DNA from: Diphasiastrum complanatum
Taxonomy: Eukaryota; Streptophyta; Lycopodiopsida; Lycopodiales; Lycopodiaceae
DNA length: 64,000 nucleotides
Direction: 5' to 3'
Assembly: GCA_029204225.1 (NCBI GenBank)
Contig: MU832214.1
Coordinates: 1 to 64,000, forward strand
The notes beneath the pieces are model-generated. The model saw only the letters and a list, made by a program, of their open reading frames with translations, searched no databases and was not told the origin of the DNA. The translations under genes were made by a program, and so were the position numbers. Shown one piece after another: positions 11,269 to 21,459 of the stretch. Positions within the stretch are counted from its first letter, which is position 1. Every line of letters starts with the position of its first letter.

Positions 11269-11465
11269 CGAGGAAGGAGGAGAATCAAGATGCCTGTGGA
11301 TGATGGCAGACTTGGTCCATTATGAGGAGGTAGAAAAAGCGTGGCATTATGACATGAGAAAGACAATCTTGCAACTGAAGTCGCTTTTTTTATTTTCGGT
11401 GGATCTCGTAGACGTGTATCGTAGCGCTGCGTGCTTTGTTAGTCCTAGAACAGGCCATGGATCGT

Positions 11466-11856
11466 GACAGGATGCTGAAAAAGTAGAGTTGGTCTGTGAA
11501 TTTATTTTTCTTTCATAGGCAGTAGACGCCTTGGCATTGACAGGTTACTGAAAAAGTAGAGCTAGCCTGTGTATTTTTTGCTTTCGTAATAATAGACGCT
11601 CGGTATCGACAGGCTACTGAAAACGTAGAGTTAGTTGGTGAATTTTTTGTTTCGTATGTATTAGACGCTCGCCATTGACAAGAGGATACTGAAAAAGTAG
11701 ATGTAGTCTGTCACTCTGTGAAATTTTTTTTCATTGACAGGATACGGAAATAGCAGATTGAATCTGTGAATTTTTTCTTTCATGAAAGGATAATGAAAAA
11801 GTAGAGTTAGAGTCTGAATTTTTTCTTTAACAAGTAATAGTCGACGCTCGGCATTG
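11466..11856 (+). repeat. Degenerate tandem repeat, six units, in the presumed gene leader
   Basis: Units begin at about 11466, 11539, 11608, 11677, 11736 and 11784. Each carries GACAGG-TACTGAAAAAGTAGAG, then GT-TGTGAATTTTTT, then CTTTCRTA, and most end AGACGCTCGGCATT. Period is about 70 bp for the first three steps, shrinking to 59 and 48. The array ends about 75 bp before the ATG at 11931, so it would be inside the 5' leader or the core promoter. Confidence 0.88.
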
Positions 11857-11930
11857 TTGGAAATAATAGAAAATTGTAGTGGACACGCGTATTGGATCGT
11901 AACAAGATCGGAACAGGTTACAGAAGAAGA

Positions 11931-13223
11931 ATGGAGGTTTTGTCTCTGGAGCGGCTCAGGCCTCCATGGAGGATTTCTGTTTCTGGGAGTCCACCGGGTA
12001 GTTCATCTTCCACGCCATTTGTGAGCGCTCCTGCAAGCCCAAGCAGCAGCTGTGCTTTGATGCTTTCTCGAAGTGCACCATCCAGCCCGCCTCGCCATGG
12101 CCGTTCTGATTTCGACCACTCGAGCGATTTGCAGGTTGCCATACCATTCAGTTGGGAAGAGTCCCCCGGAACGCCAAAGCGAGGGCCACATAAGCGTCAA
12201 GCTACAATGGATTCAGATTTCGAGTTCGCTTCATCGTTGCTTTCTTGCGAGGGAGGATCTTCCATGAAGAACTCAGTAGATCATTTGAGAGAGATGGGAT
12301 TCACCTACTTCAGCGCTCCTACCAGCCCCGGCCGAGATGAATTTTGCTGGCAAATTCACGATGAAAAGCTTGTCAAGCCTGAACAAGAACAAGAACAAGC
12401 TGATGACGGCAACGATTCTGACTTTGAATTTGCCTCAAAGCTTTCAGAAGCAGATTCTGTGACCTCAGCGCCGATGTCCTCTGCCGATGAGCTATTCTTC
12501 AAGGGGAGGATTCTGCCACTGAAGCCGCCACCCCGGCTGCAATGCTCTGCTCCCACAGCAGCTGAGGTTGGCAGCGTATCTATTCATTACAGAACCTCAG
12601 GAGCTGCCATTTCCGCGCCTCAATCTCCCAAATATTCTTGGAAAGACAGAACATACTTTGGAGCCTCTTGCGCGGAGACAAATCCAGCAAACATCGACCT
12701 GCTCTTAGGCATGGACACCTCCCTCACAAAGAGCACCTTTCGCAAGGAAGAATGGATAAAAAGCCTCTCCCCATTGCGTTTCTTCAGAAAAGATCACAAA
12801 ACTACCACGCATATGTCTTCCTTGCAACCCCTACCCCGCCAGAAACAGTCAAAGCCTGCAAGCGATGGAGGCACCAATCCATCAAACACGAGCAATAATC
12901 CTGACAGCCTTGATCAGAGGCATCAATTCCAATCAAAGAGCTCTATTGAGACCTTCACTCTGAAGAACCTCCTTCACCTCAATGGCTGTGACACCTCTAA
13001 ATGCAGCAAAAACGACCTCAACCTCTCAGCTGATGCTGCTTCATCCAAGAAATGGTATGACAAATCAAACAACAGAAAATTGGAAAATGGTGCAGAGAGA
13101 TCATGGCCTCGATCCTCAGCCAAAAGCATTCTGCAAACCAGAAGCACGAGAGCTTCATCATCATCAAAGCCATCTCTTTCATCTTCAGCATCAAATCAGA
13201 AGCAGAATACGAACAAGAAACAA

Positions 13224-13254
<31 letters not shown>

Positions 13255-13439
13255 GAGGAGGAAGAGGATCGAGCGCAATTTCTCCTCACGAGCTCCATTA
13301 TCGCTCGTACCGTACAAGTACGGAACAGGCCCGGCGGACGACGTACCTTCCGTACAAGAAAGGCCTCCTGGGATGCTTCAGTTTCGCCCACTTCAAAATC
13401 CCCGGCCTTTCCGCGCGTTTGGAGACCGTGGTCACTTGA
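11931..13439 (+). CDS. Uncharacterised plant regulator-like protein, DUF688/DUF1645-type motifs
   Basis: Single-exon gene, 502 residues. I take the first ATG (11931); the open frame extends 13 codons upstream without an earlier ATG. Residues 72-83 read PFSWEESPGTPK, a hallmark of plant DUF688-like proteins. DSDFEFAS occurs twice (about 94-101 and 162-169), and SADELFFKGRILPL at 184-197 is the signature shared by DUF1645 and membrane-associated kinase regulator (MAKR)-like proteins. The C terminus has KGLLGCFSF (477-485). The rest is Ser/Pro-rich and basic, with a Gln run (11 Q, 431-441) coded by two CAA and nine CAG. No signal peptide or membrane segment. By family analogy it may act at the membrane-nucleus interface in hormone or stress signalling, which is inference. 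The frame is clean and the base composition is richer in G+C than its surroundings, so it is probably functional. Confidence 0.9.
13221..13253 (+). repeat. CAA/CAG trinucleotide repeat inside the coding region
   Basis: (CAA)2(CAG)9 codes for 11 glutamines at residues 431-441 of the gene at 11931. Length variation between individuals is likely. The neighbouring frames of this repeat read poly-Ser, poly-Ala and poly-Leu and explain several spurious ORFs. Confidence 0.95.
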
Positions 13440-15110
13440 AGGAGATGACCATGGTCTATACGTTTTGTTTTGTTCTCTAGTGACCAAAGAGTTACAAGGC
13501 ATGGGTACATGAGACTCAAAAAAAATTACAAATTTTCAATGTACAATACAAACACACATATACATATATCTATCTATCTCTCACTAGACATCTTGTGAAA
13601 CATTGATTCAAGCTTCGATGAAATTGACATATTGTGAAACATTGATTGAAATTTCGGCACGGTGACTTGTTTTGTTTGATCAAGACGCACATTAGATTTG
13701 TTTTTGTACGTATTTTGTGCACAATACTTCAAAGGCAATATTGCATCACATCTTACGATTGTTGTTGTTGAGGTTGTGAGTCTTTTGTTACATTGTAGTT
13801 TTCTTGTTATGTTGTGGCTTTAGATGTGTTAGATTATTATTTTTTGGAGTGAAAAAGATTTACAATCTTTATTCACCTCTACTTTGACTCCCTGACCAAT
13901 TAGATGGGAAGCTTGGAGTTCGTGGCTAAACATCCATAGGTTCTCACACAAATGGTTTGAAATAACTTGTACAACTTATGTTACTCCATGATGTAAAAGT
14001 GTAGTAAAGGCTAAACTCATAAACCCCAAGAGCTTGGAGTTCGTGGCTAAACATCCATAGGTTTTCACACAAATGGTTCCTTCATAGACTGTATCACAAG
14101 AGCTAGAAGGTGTATAGTCACAAGAATAACTAGAAGTTGTAATAGTGTAAATAATAACTAATGTGAATCACTTAGAATTTCTCCAAAAGATCAGTACAAG
14201 ATATCATTTGCCACCGAATGGGATACATATGGTTAAATAGCTATATTGTTGGAACTTTGCAATAAAGCACTTTCTAGAGAGGTATGAGTTATGCCTTAAA
14301 GATTTTTTTTCTGTAAAATTTTTTGAGAATATTTTTAGATGACCTCCACACTCATTCAATGGCAAGTACTTAAGCTACCTTGGAAAGGCATTCATGTAGT
14401 TTTGCCTATACGACATATTTCTTAGCCTCGTCAAGTGCCAAATAATGATTACACACAACATAGTGTTGGGGGCCAATTTGTTTCATGACACTACAATGTG
14501 ACGAACTGGAAGAAAAAAATAATAGTGATAACTTTTCCTAAACTTGAAATTATTCACAACACCCCAGCATTCATGGGACATTGCGAATATTTCACAACTT
14601 TATACTGGTCTTTGGCAATGCTTGCAAAAAACTTTTTTTTCAACCTAACACAAAACCTATAAAATTTTTTTTTAGGCTTTTTAGCAACTCATGGGCCAAA
14701 AGCCAACTGATTCAATAAGGAGCAAACTCTTTGTCTTTTTTTTTTTAATAAGGGTCAAATTTTATACAAAGCTTAATAAGACATGTATCCTTTTCCATTA
14801 GGATTTTAATTGATTGAAACTTTGAGTCAGTGTTCAGGAAAGCCGACAAAGTATAGGAATGGAGCCGACATCTTTCTCCAATTTAATTGACTGTGTAAAA
14901 AACTTACAGTAAGTTGAATTTAAAAAAATTGACTACTTTTTTTAAATGCAATAATGTGAAAGTAGATAAAAGTTAACTAGCTATTTCACATGCTAGATGT
15001 TATCATAAGGTTGGACCTCATCCACCTTTGATTTGTACATAGCATGAGCATAATTAGGCCTTGATTACTGTAAGGGAAAGCTCCTCAAGATCCTGCTTAC
15101 ACTAGAGAAC
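13440..15110. other. Gene 3' flank and intergenic DNA; no further gene seen
   Basis: The 3' untranslated region of the gene at 11931 probably lies in the first few hundred bases, but I see no unambiguous polyadenylation signal. A 48-bp direct repeat is listed separately. The rest is AT-rich with stops in all frames. Confidence 0.5.
13911..14078. repeat. 48-bp direct repeat, copies 121 bp apart
   Basis: GCTTGGAGTTCGTGGCTAAA and the following bases to AAATGGTT occur at 13911-13958 and again at 14032-14078 with one mismatch (TTCTCACAC versus TTTTCACAC). The high identity suggests a recent local duplication. Confidence 0.93.
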
Positions 15111-15115
15111 ACACT

Positions 15116-15973
15116 ATGGAGAAACCACCGAATAGAAGCAAAGGTGAAGGTATTGTAAGATTATGGTTCCAGCATGATCAATTCAAACTACTGTCAAAAG
15201 TCTTGTATGTTCCTAAACTCTCTACAAATCTGTTATCAGTAAGTAGAATTACAGATTTAAGTCATAAGGTGGAGTTTGAGTCTGATCAATGTAGAAAAAA
15301 ATCAAAAGCCTTTATCAAGTTCAGGCAATTCAAAGAGCATGCAAAAAATCAGACTGGTAAAAGAATTAAAGCACTGAGGTCCGACAATGGGAGATAATAT
15401 ATCTCCACCGAATTCAAGGAGTACTACCTCAACAATGGCATTGAGCAACAATACATTACCTCATGTTCGCCTTAGTCAAATGGTCTTGTTGAGAGAAAGA
15501 ACAGAACCTTACTCGAATCGGCAAAGTGCATGTTATCACATGCGACACTTCTGAAGTCCTTCTGAGCTGAAGTTGTTTCAACAGCAACCTATATTTAGAA
15601 CAAATGTCCTACTAAAGGTCTCTCAAACAAAACACTATTCGAAGTTTGGACAGGTACCAAACCTTCTTTATCGAATTTAAAAGTTTTTGGATGTACTACT
15701 TATGCGTTGATTCCTCATGATCTCAGGAAGAAGCTCGACTTCCAGAGTGTCAAATGTATTTTCATCAGCTACACTACTTCAGATCAAGCCTACAAGTTGT
15801 TCGATTCCATTGAGTCAAAGATATTCACTAGCCGGGATGTCATTTTCATCGAAAATCAGTTTATCGACCTCAAAGGAAATTACGACATCATTCGACATTT
15901 TTTGCAAGAAGTAGTGGAAGTCTTAGCATATGGTCATCGCAAGGAATGGAAAAATCTCATTGGTAAGCAATAG
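15116..15973 (+). pseudogene. copia polyprotein fragment: protease end joined to integrase
   Basis: Frame 1 (15116-15396) starts with residues KGEGIVRLWFQ, LYVPKLSTNLLSVSRI (copia protease/pre-integrase region) and passes in frame into KSKAFIKFRQFKEHAKNQTG, KALRSDNG (integrase). The GAG-pre-integrase motif and the first integrase Asp are lost by an internal deletion. Stops and shifts then interrupt; SNGLVERKNRTLLESAKCML (third catalytic region, Glu present) and LKVFGCTTYALIP, SRDVIF follow up to about 15900. No reverse transcriptase follows. The protease segment closely resembles the copia at 26854-27069 (KGEGTVRLSFQNDQFKLLS), so both belong to one family. Confidence 0.85.
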
Positions 15974-16183
15974 CGACATTTCAAAAAAGTACACAACATG
16001 GCGGGACTAGCACAAAAAATAGCTATATACTGCAACTTTTTCCAATGGTTTTACAGAAGAATCTAAATTCGTCATAATACAAAATCGATGGATTATAAAA
16101 AATTTCAAAAAACATGCAAATTTATACAAGCCAGTAGGCTATAGACACACAATAAAATTTTGTATATTAAATAAAAATATTTA

Positions 16184-16847
16184 CAAAGTACAATTCATCA
16201 TATGGATCCAATAGCTCATAGTTTTCATGTTTACTCAGATCAACGTAAGCAGCATACACTACAAAATGAGATGATCTGAGCATGGAATTCACTGGTCCAT
16301 ATCCTAAAATTTTAACCGCGATAGTTTTCTTTACAAAAATTATTTTATGCACCCTATTAAAATTATGTCCTCCAAAAAAATGAGACAGTGCCTTGATTGT
16401 AATTATAGTTTCACCATGTTGATGAAACTTTGAATGGGCAACACTTATCTCATTATTCTTGAAGGACTTTAGATAGTGCCCGAGTGCATGATCTCTTGAA
16501 AATTCTCCCGCAAAAGATCTTTGCCCTCCTAGACGAATTGCAAAATCATCAAGGAAAATTGTTTCCTGAAATGATAAAAAACAAAGTAAACTCTAGTATA
16601 TAATCTGACATAACAAATCTACTAGTACTTGATAAGAGACAAAAACTTACGCATTCGGCTTTGTCTTCTCTGAAGACTGTCTCTCCATCAATATTATGTC
16701 CACCTTTCGATGTCAATATTGTTGGTGAATAGACAGTTGGCTGTGGAAAATCAAGTTGACTTGAGATTGTAAGAAACTCCACCTCAGAAGGTAGATCATC
16801 TTCTTTGTTGCGCATTTCCTCCACAACCATTTTCAAGCAATCTTTCC
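16184..16847 (-). pseudogene. Unidentified two-exon coding fragment, no stops
   Basis: On the minus strand an exon at 16847-16651 (acceptor TGACAG, donor GTAAGT) reads DCLKMVVEEMRNKEDDLPSE ... VYSPTILTSKGGHNIDGETV. It joins in phase 0 with an exon at 16565-16184 (acceptor ATTTCAG) reading ETIFLDDFAIRLGGQRSFAG ... HALGHYLKSF ... KALSHFFGGHNFNRVH ... YGPVNSMLRSSHFVVYAAYV. Both exons are open throughout (about 190 codons) and have consensus splice sites, so this was a spliced gene until recently. I do not recognise the protein. It sits between a copia fragment and a gypsy integrase scrap, so it may be a transposon gene or a captured host gene. Start and stop are not identified. Confidence 0.5.
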
Positions 16848-16869
16848 CTGTCAGTATGTCTATGTTTCA

Positions 16870-17090
16870 CCGACTAGTTTATGCATGCATATAAACTCAG
16901 TCCAAGGAAAACGTTGTCAATTTTAGTCTCCACACTAACTGGAGATCTAGTTAAAAAATGTACATAAGCATAAACGGACTATAACCTGTAGCATAATGTT
17001 TTCTACTATTGTAAGCAAACTCATTTAGAGGAATATAATTCTCCCAATGAGACTGTCTATGAGACACATATGCTCTCTGTCAAATTTCAG
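16870..17090 (-). pseudogene. gypsy integrase scrap
   Basis: The minus strand from about 17075 reads RAYVSHRQSHWENYIPLNEF then AYNSRKHYATGYSPFMLMY. This is the helix after the catalytic Glu of Ty3/gypsy integrase (compare LPLAEFAYN-like motifs). After shifts, RSPVSVETKIDNVF continues the family pattern to about 16900. The rest of the element is missing. Confidence 0.75.
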
Positions 17091-17327
17091 AGAAAAGAAC
17101 TTAATTTGATCCACAAATGATCAATAAGAGTGATTGGTAGCTTAGGATCTTGATCTATATCAAGACTAGCATCCAATTCTAGCTTCTACTTGACAATTTC
17201 TATTGATCCAAGCAAGAACAATAAAAAAAGATGATCCAAAGGCTTCACATGTGTGAAGTACAGCAAGTGTACGACCTGATAACTATGTTTACTAAGTCAT
17301 CCACAAAGAATTAGCTTAAGAGAGTGA

Positions 17328-18467
17328 CATTAGGGCCCTTTTTGGACTAAAAAATGGCCTCTTCACTAATTATAATTAGTGTTAATGACGACATGTGTAC
17401 CAATACGAGAGTGACAACTGAGATGGAATGGTCCATATGACATGGCACATCCAATGGTGTAAATTAGATCTCCAATCCTAACCCACCCACTAACTCTCTT
17501 CTAACTCTACTTCCTCAACCCATAATAATGATGATAGGACATGGCTCAAGTTCAAATTTAAATGAAAATATAGCTATTTTTTCACGGCCTTCAAAAGTTG
17601 TTTTTAATAACTCAGAATGTCAAAAAAGGGGGCCCAATATTTCATTGGGCCCCCATATTGAATTTTTTTTTTTAAAAAACGTTGGTGGAAGGGGGGATTG
17701 CGGTACAATCCCCCCCCGCTCCCCCTTGTGTATCCTCTCCCAGCCCCCTCTGCCCGTTGGTTGCGCTGTCCAGCGGGCCTCCCACCTTCCTCCCTCCGGG
17801 CCGCTGGCATGAGTGAGGGCGCAAGACCCGGAGGGATCCACGCCCCCCACATCTTCTTGCACGGCCATCGAGGATGGGAGGGGGAGACGTCGCACCACCA
17901 GCCCACGCGCGCCCAGGGGAGCCGGTGCCTCGAAGTGGGTAGTGCGAAGATGTGGGGGGGGCGCGTGGATCCCTCCGGGTCTTGCGCCCTCACTCATGCC
18001 AGCGGCCCGGAGGAAGGTGGGGGGCCCGCTGGACAGCGCAGCCAGCGAGCAGAGGGGGCTGGGAGAGGGTACACAAGGGGGAGCCGGGGGGGGGGGGTAC
18101 TACCAAAGGGGGGGGGATTGCACCTCAATCCCCCCTCCCCCCAACTTTTTTTTTGAATTTTTTTTCAATATGGAGGCCCAATGAAATATTGGGCCCCCTT
18201 TTTTGACATTCTGAGTTATTAAAAACGACTTTGAAGGCCGTGTAAATTGAAAGTCATATTGGATTCAAGATTTTAGATAACATTAAAATCATTTCTCCTT
18301 GTTATACTACACTAGGCCCTAAGTGAAGTCTATTGAAATGTGAGTTAACTCATGATAAACCCATGGTGAACTGCCACATAGGACAATTAGTGGGTTAATT
18401 AATCGTAATTAGCAAACACGTTTAGGCAAGGAAGAGGCCCTTTTTGAGTCCAAAAATGGCCCTAATG
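17328..18467. mobile_element. Large foldback (palindromic) element
   Basis: The outer ends are inverted repeats: CATTAGGGCCCTTTTTGGAC at 17328 and its complement ending at 18467, continuing to CCTCTTC. Inside, 17583-18242 forms a long hairpin. The arm beginning CACGGCCTTCAAAAGT and running through TTTAATAACTCAGAATGTCA is mirrored at 18242 going left. A GC-rich inner arm (17802-17857) is mirrored at 17944-18013. The loop is about 17860-17943. All open frames here are mirror images of one another and not genes. It resembles a foldback or MULE-type MITE with long terminal inverted repeats. I found no convincing target-site duplication. Its GC-rich core differs sharply from the AT-rich flanks. 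Confidence 0.88.
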
Positions 18468-18864
18468 AAACACAATGATGGCTCCCAAATCAATGTTTCT
18501 CAAGATTAACCTCACAACGGATCCATCATGGATCAAGTACACAATCATCATAATATCTCTCTAGGCTGCTTCCAGCACGTGTGGGACAGCTGATTGTACT
18601 CATTCATATCCACTTTGGATAAAATCTATCTATTTTGTCACATCATCCATTGGTGATTAGTGTTGACCTTCTAGATTCCTACAATCTAAGAGATAACTTC
18701 TACAATTTAGGAGATTTGACATTTGACTCAAATAAAATCTAAGTACAATGGATTTTGATATTACAAGTGTTATTTCACATGTGTGGACAGGTCCTCACAC
18801 GTGTGGATCCACATCGATACCAAACAAATTGCTTTAACAATGTGAAAATTGCTAAAATCTAACA
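18468..18864 (-). mobile_element. Probable 3' LTR (start portion) of the copia at 18880-20410
   Basis: Reading the minus strand, the polypurine tract TTGAGGAGGAG (18875-18865) is followed at 18864 by TGTTAGATTTTAGCAATTTT, a typical copia LTR start. The far end of the LTR is not found; the foldback element at 17328-18467 may have inserted into it, or the LTR may stop earlier. Confidence 0.6.
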
Positions 18865-18875
18865 CTCCTCCTCAA
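18865..18875 (-). promoter_or_regulatory. Copia polypurine tract
   Basis: The minus strand reads TTGAGGAGGAG immediately before the LTR start TGTTAG. This is the plus-strand DNA primer site in retrotransposon replication. Confidence 0.75.
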
Positions 18876-18879
18876 TGTT

Positions 18880-20410
18880 TACATTGATACATCTATGGTA
18901 CATCTATCTACAACTCCTAAGGCTGATCTTAACTTGATAAATGAAGCCTTTGGCAAGGCTTTAGTGAGTAGATCAACAAGGGAATTTGAAGAAGATACAT
19001 GTTGTAGCTTGATCTCCTTTGCTTGAGCCTTTTCCCTCACAATGATAAACCAATGGATTTTACATAGATTGGCTTAGCTTACCTACACTATAGCTTAGAT
19101 CAGGTCTTGTTATAGTAAGATAGATTAGGCAGCCTACAATTCCTCTATATAGTGTGATGTCCTCAAAGGATGCTTCATCATCACCATTAGAGACTTTCAC
19201 ATTTTGCTCCATAGAAGTATCTACTCCTTGACAATCTTTCATTTCAAACTTATCTAAGATAGAAGAAGCATATTTGGATTGACAAATAAAACTCAAATTT
19301 TTGCCTCTTGATACTTCTATTCCTAGTATGAAATGAAGAACACCAAGATCCACCATCTTGAACTCTTTAGACAATGCTATTTTAGCAACATGAGCAAAAG
19401 TTTTATCAAAATCTACTCCCTTGCTTTGCAAGAACCCCTTTGCCACTAGCTTTGCCTTATATTTTTTGATGCTTCCATCTTGGTTGTACTTCAATCTATA
19501 GATCCATTTGCACTCAAGTGGTCTTCTTCCATGAGGAAGATCCACAAGCTTCCATGTATGATTCTCCATAAGAGTATCATACTCCTTTTGCATGGCATCC
19601 CTCCATTCTTGTGATTCCATAACATCCTCAAAGCAACTCGGCTCATCAAGCATAGATGTTAGAAAAGTATAAGAGGTAAGTGAATGAAGATCTTCCCTTT
19701 GTTCACCTTTGTCAACATAGGTGAGCCTTGATGGCTCAGCCTTCTTTCTTGTAGATCTTCTTGGAGCACTCGAGTCTTGAAGTGGATCCTCAAGATCTTG
19801 ATCACATGTAGGCTCCTCCTCAAATCTTGCAAGATCCTTGACATAAGATGGATTAGTAGCACTTTCATTCATCTTGTAGTAGTTAGCTTCATCAAATGTA
19901 ACATCTCTACTCACTAAAATCTTTTTAGTGATAGGATTATAGACTCTATATCCCTTGCTATTTTCACCATAACCAACAAAGATTCCCTTTATGGATGTAG
20001 AATCATCCTTCTTTCTTGTATCTAATGATTGAAAAACATAGCAAATAGATCCAAAGATTCTAAGATCTTTGAGATTTGTATTCTTACCAAATAGAGCCTC
20101 ATAAGATGTTATGCCTCCAATGGGCTTACATGGCATTCTAATACATAAGTAAGTTGCACAAACAATGGCCTCTCCCCAAAATGACTTAAGTAGAGATGAA
20201 TCTAGCCTTAAAGCTTTTGCATGCTCACAAATAGTTCTATTCATTCTCTCGGCTATATCATTTTGTTGAGGACTATAAGTACATGTAAGCTCTCTTTTAA
20301 TACCATTGGATTTACAAAACTTTGTCATCTTAGTGAGTGTAGGAACATAGAGTACATTTTGTAGTAGGTTGGAAATAGATGAGCTTGGACCTTCAATGGG
20401 AATAGTCTAC
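18880..20410 (-). pseudogene. copia polyprotein with three internal deletions
   Basis: An open frame of over 420 codons ends at 19060. Order: NLLQNVLYVPTLTK (pre-integrase) joined in frame to MTKFCKSNGIKRELTC and YSPQQNDIAERMNRT (integrase end with its Glu), then LRIFGSICYVFQS, SRDVTFDEA, WRDAMQKEYDTLMEN and KWIYRLKYNQDGS, KAKLVAKGF (RT start). FDKTFAHVAKIAL is then followed at once by SKEFKMVDLGVLHFILGIEV, so the RT palm with its YVDD box is missing. The frame stops after TRPDLSYSVGKLSQS. RNase H is largely absent; only its end survives at 18880-19060 in another frame. All junctions before 19060 keep the frame. It cannot make active RT; a non-autonomous derivative or a set of chance deletions. 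Confidence 0.88.
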
Positions 20411-20542
20411 TGAGGAACCTCGAAGTTCAATATGTCTGACGAGTCGGACAAGTCAGCTACAAAACATAATCTAAATCAGTACCAAAAGTATCTAATTCAA
20501 TTGCACATATTTGTCTATCGTAGTATAAAATCAAAATCTTAC

Positions 20543-21300
20543 CATATAATGTGTTGTATGATCAACACCCCATGCACTCTGAACTACATCCACAAATTCA
20601 TTGGTTGTTTTCTGTATCATTTGAACATCAGTATTTGAAAATTTATCTTCTCTCAAGTATTTCACCATGTTATCTAACTTTTTTCAAACTTCTACTTTGT
20701 GTATACGAGTAGAACCTTCTTCTTCGAAATCTTGAGTTGCTGCAATAATTTCTTTCCAAACTGTGTATTGAACCTTAGATTGTTTGCCAAAATAATTTGA
20801 TAAAAATCTTCGAGCTTTAAATCCTCCAATGCTCGGCTTGCATGGAATATTTTCTGCTTTACCTGATAACTTGTCATCTTTTTTTATTTTAACGTGGCCT
20901 TTATGTAAGCCTGCTTTGGACAACACATCCTCTAATCTGAAAATAGCTTCCTTTGCAGAGGCCTCTGGCTCGGAATTCCATGCAAACAAGATGTGAATAT
21001 ATATTATTTTTTTTATGATACGCACCTCCACATGCAATGTACAGATATGAACATTTCGTAGAAGAATCGGTAGTACAAGTTTCCAATTAGAATCTTCTCG
21101 ATCTCTTGATATTCCTATACTCCTTGTCATGTCTTTTGTTGTTTTCATGCAGTACAAACAAGGGTGTTTAGAGTTAGCGCCATGAGATACATTGAACATA
21201 CATTTTAATGTCTTTAGATCTCCTGCTAAATGTCATTCAATGTTGAAAGTGCCAATTCCAGAAATATTGAGTGGAACTCCCTCCATGTGATTTTTTATGG
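20543..21300 (-). pseudogene. Transposase-like fragment of an unfamiliar family
   Basis: The minus strand reads GVPLNISGIGTFNIE, a stop, HLAGDLKTLKCMFNVSHGAN, SKHPCLYCMKTT (C-x2-C), then NWKLVLPILLRNVHICTLHV, EVRIIKK, FAWNSEP, and later CKPSIGGFKARRFLSNYFG, KQSKVQYTVWKEII. After a stop it continues KLDNMVKYLRED ... SAWGVDHTTHYM to a GTAAG donor at 20542. The layout G-D-x-K ... C-x2-C ... L-H-x-x-x-R resembles a transposase-like group that I remember only as uncharacterised proteins in diverse eukaryotes. I cannot name it. It abuts the copia at 20410. Two stops make it a pseudogene. Confidence 0.45.
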
Positions 21301-21459
21301 TGGCAGAATATGATGTTCTATTAAATATCCATGAGAATGTTATGGTCTTCTTTCAGCACCTATAAGAGAATACGAAAACATGATTAGCCTCATAATATTA
21401 AGACAAAGAAGATATGAAATCCATAAATGATTATCCCTATTTATTATGCAAACTTCTGC

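Noticed and set aside
11892-11930. Extended start 13 codons upstream for the 515-codon frame
   Set aside because: The first codon there is TTG (in ATTGGATCG), not ATG. The first ATG in frame is at 11931.
11918-13519. Many other frames over the 11931-13439 gene, on both strands
   Set aside because: Shadows of the real gene; the Ser-, Ala- and Leu-runs come from its CAG repeat.
17604-18206. Seven overlapping open frames of 84-152 residues on both strands
   Set aside because: They are mirror products of the GC-rich foldback element; the plus and minus frames are near copies of one another.
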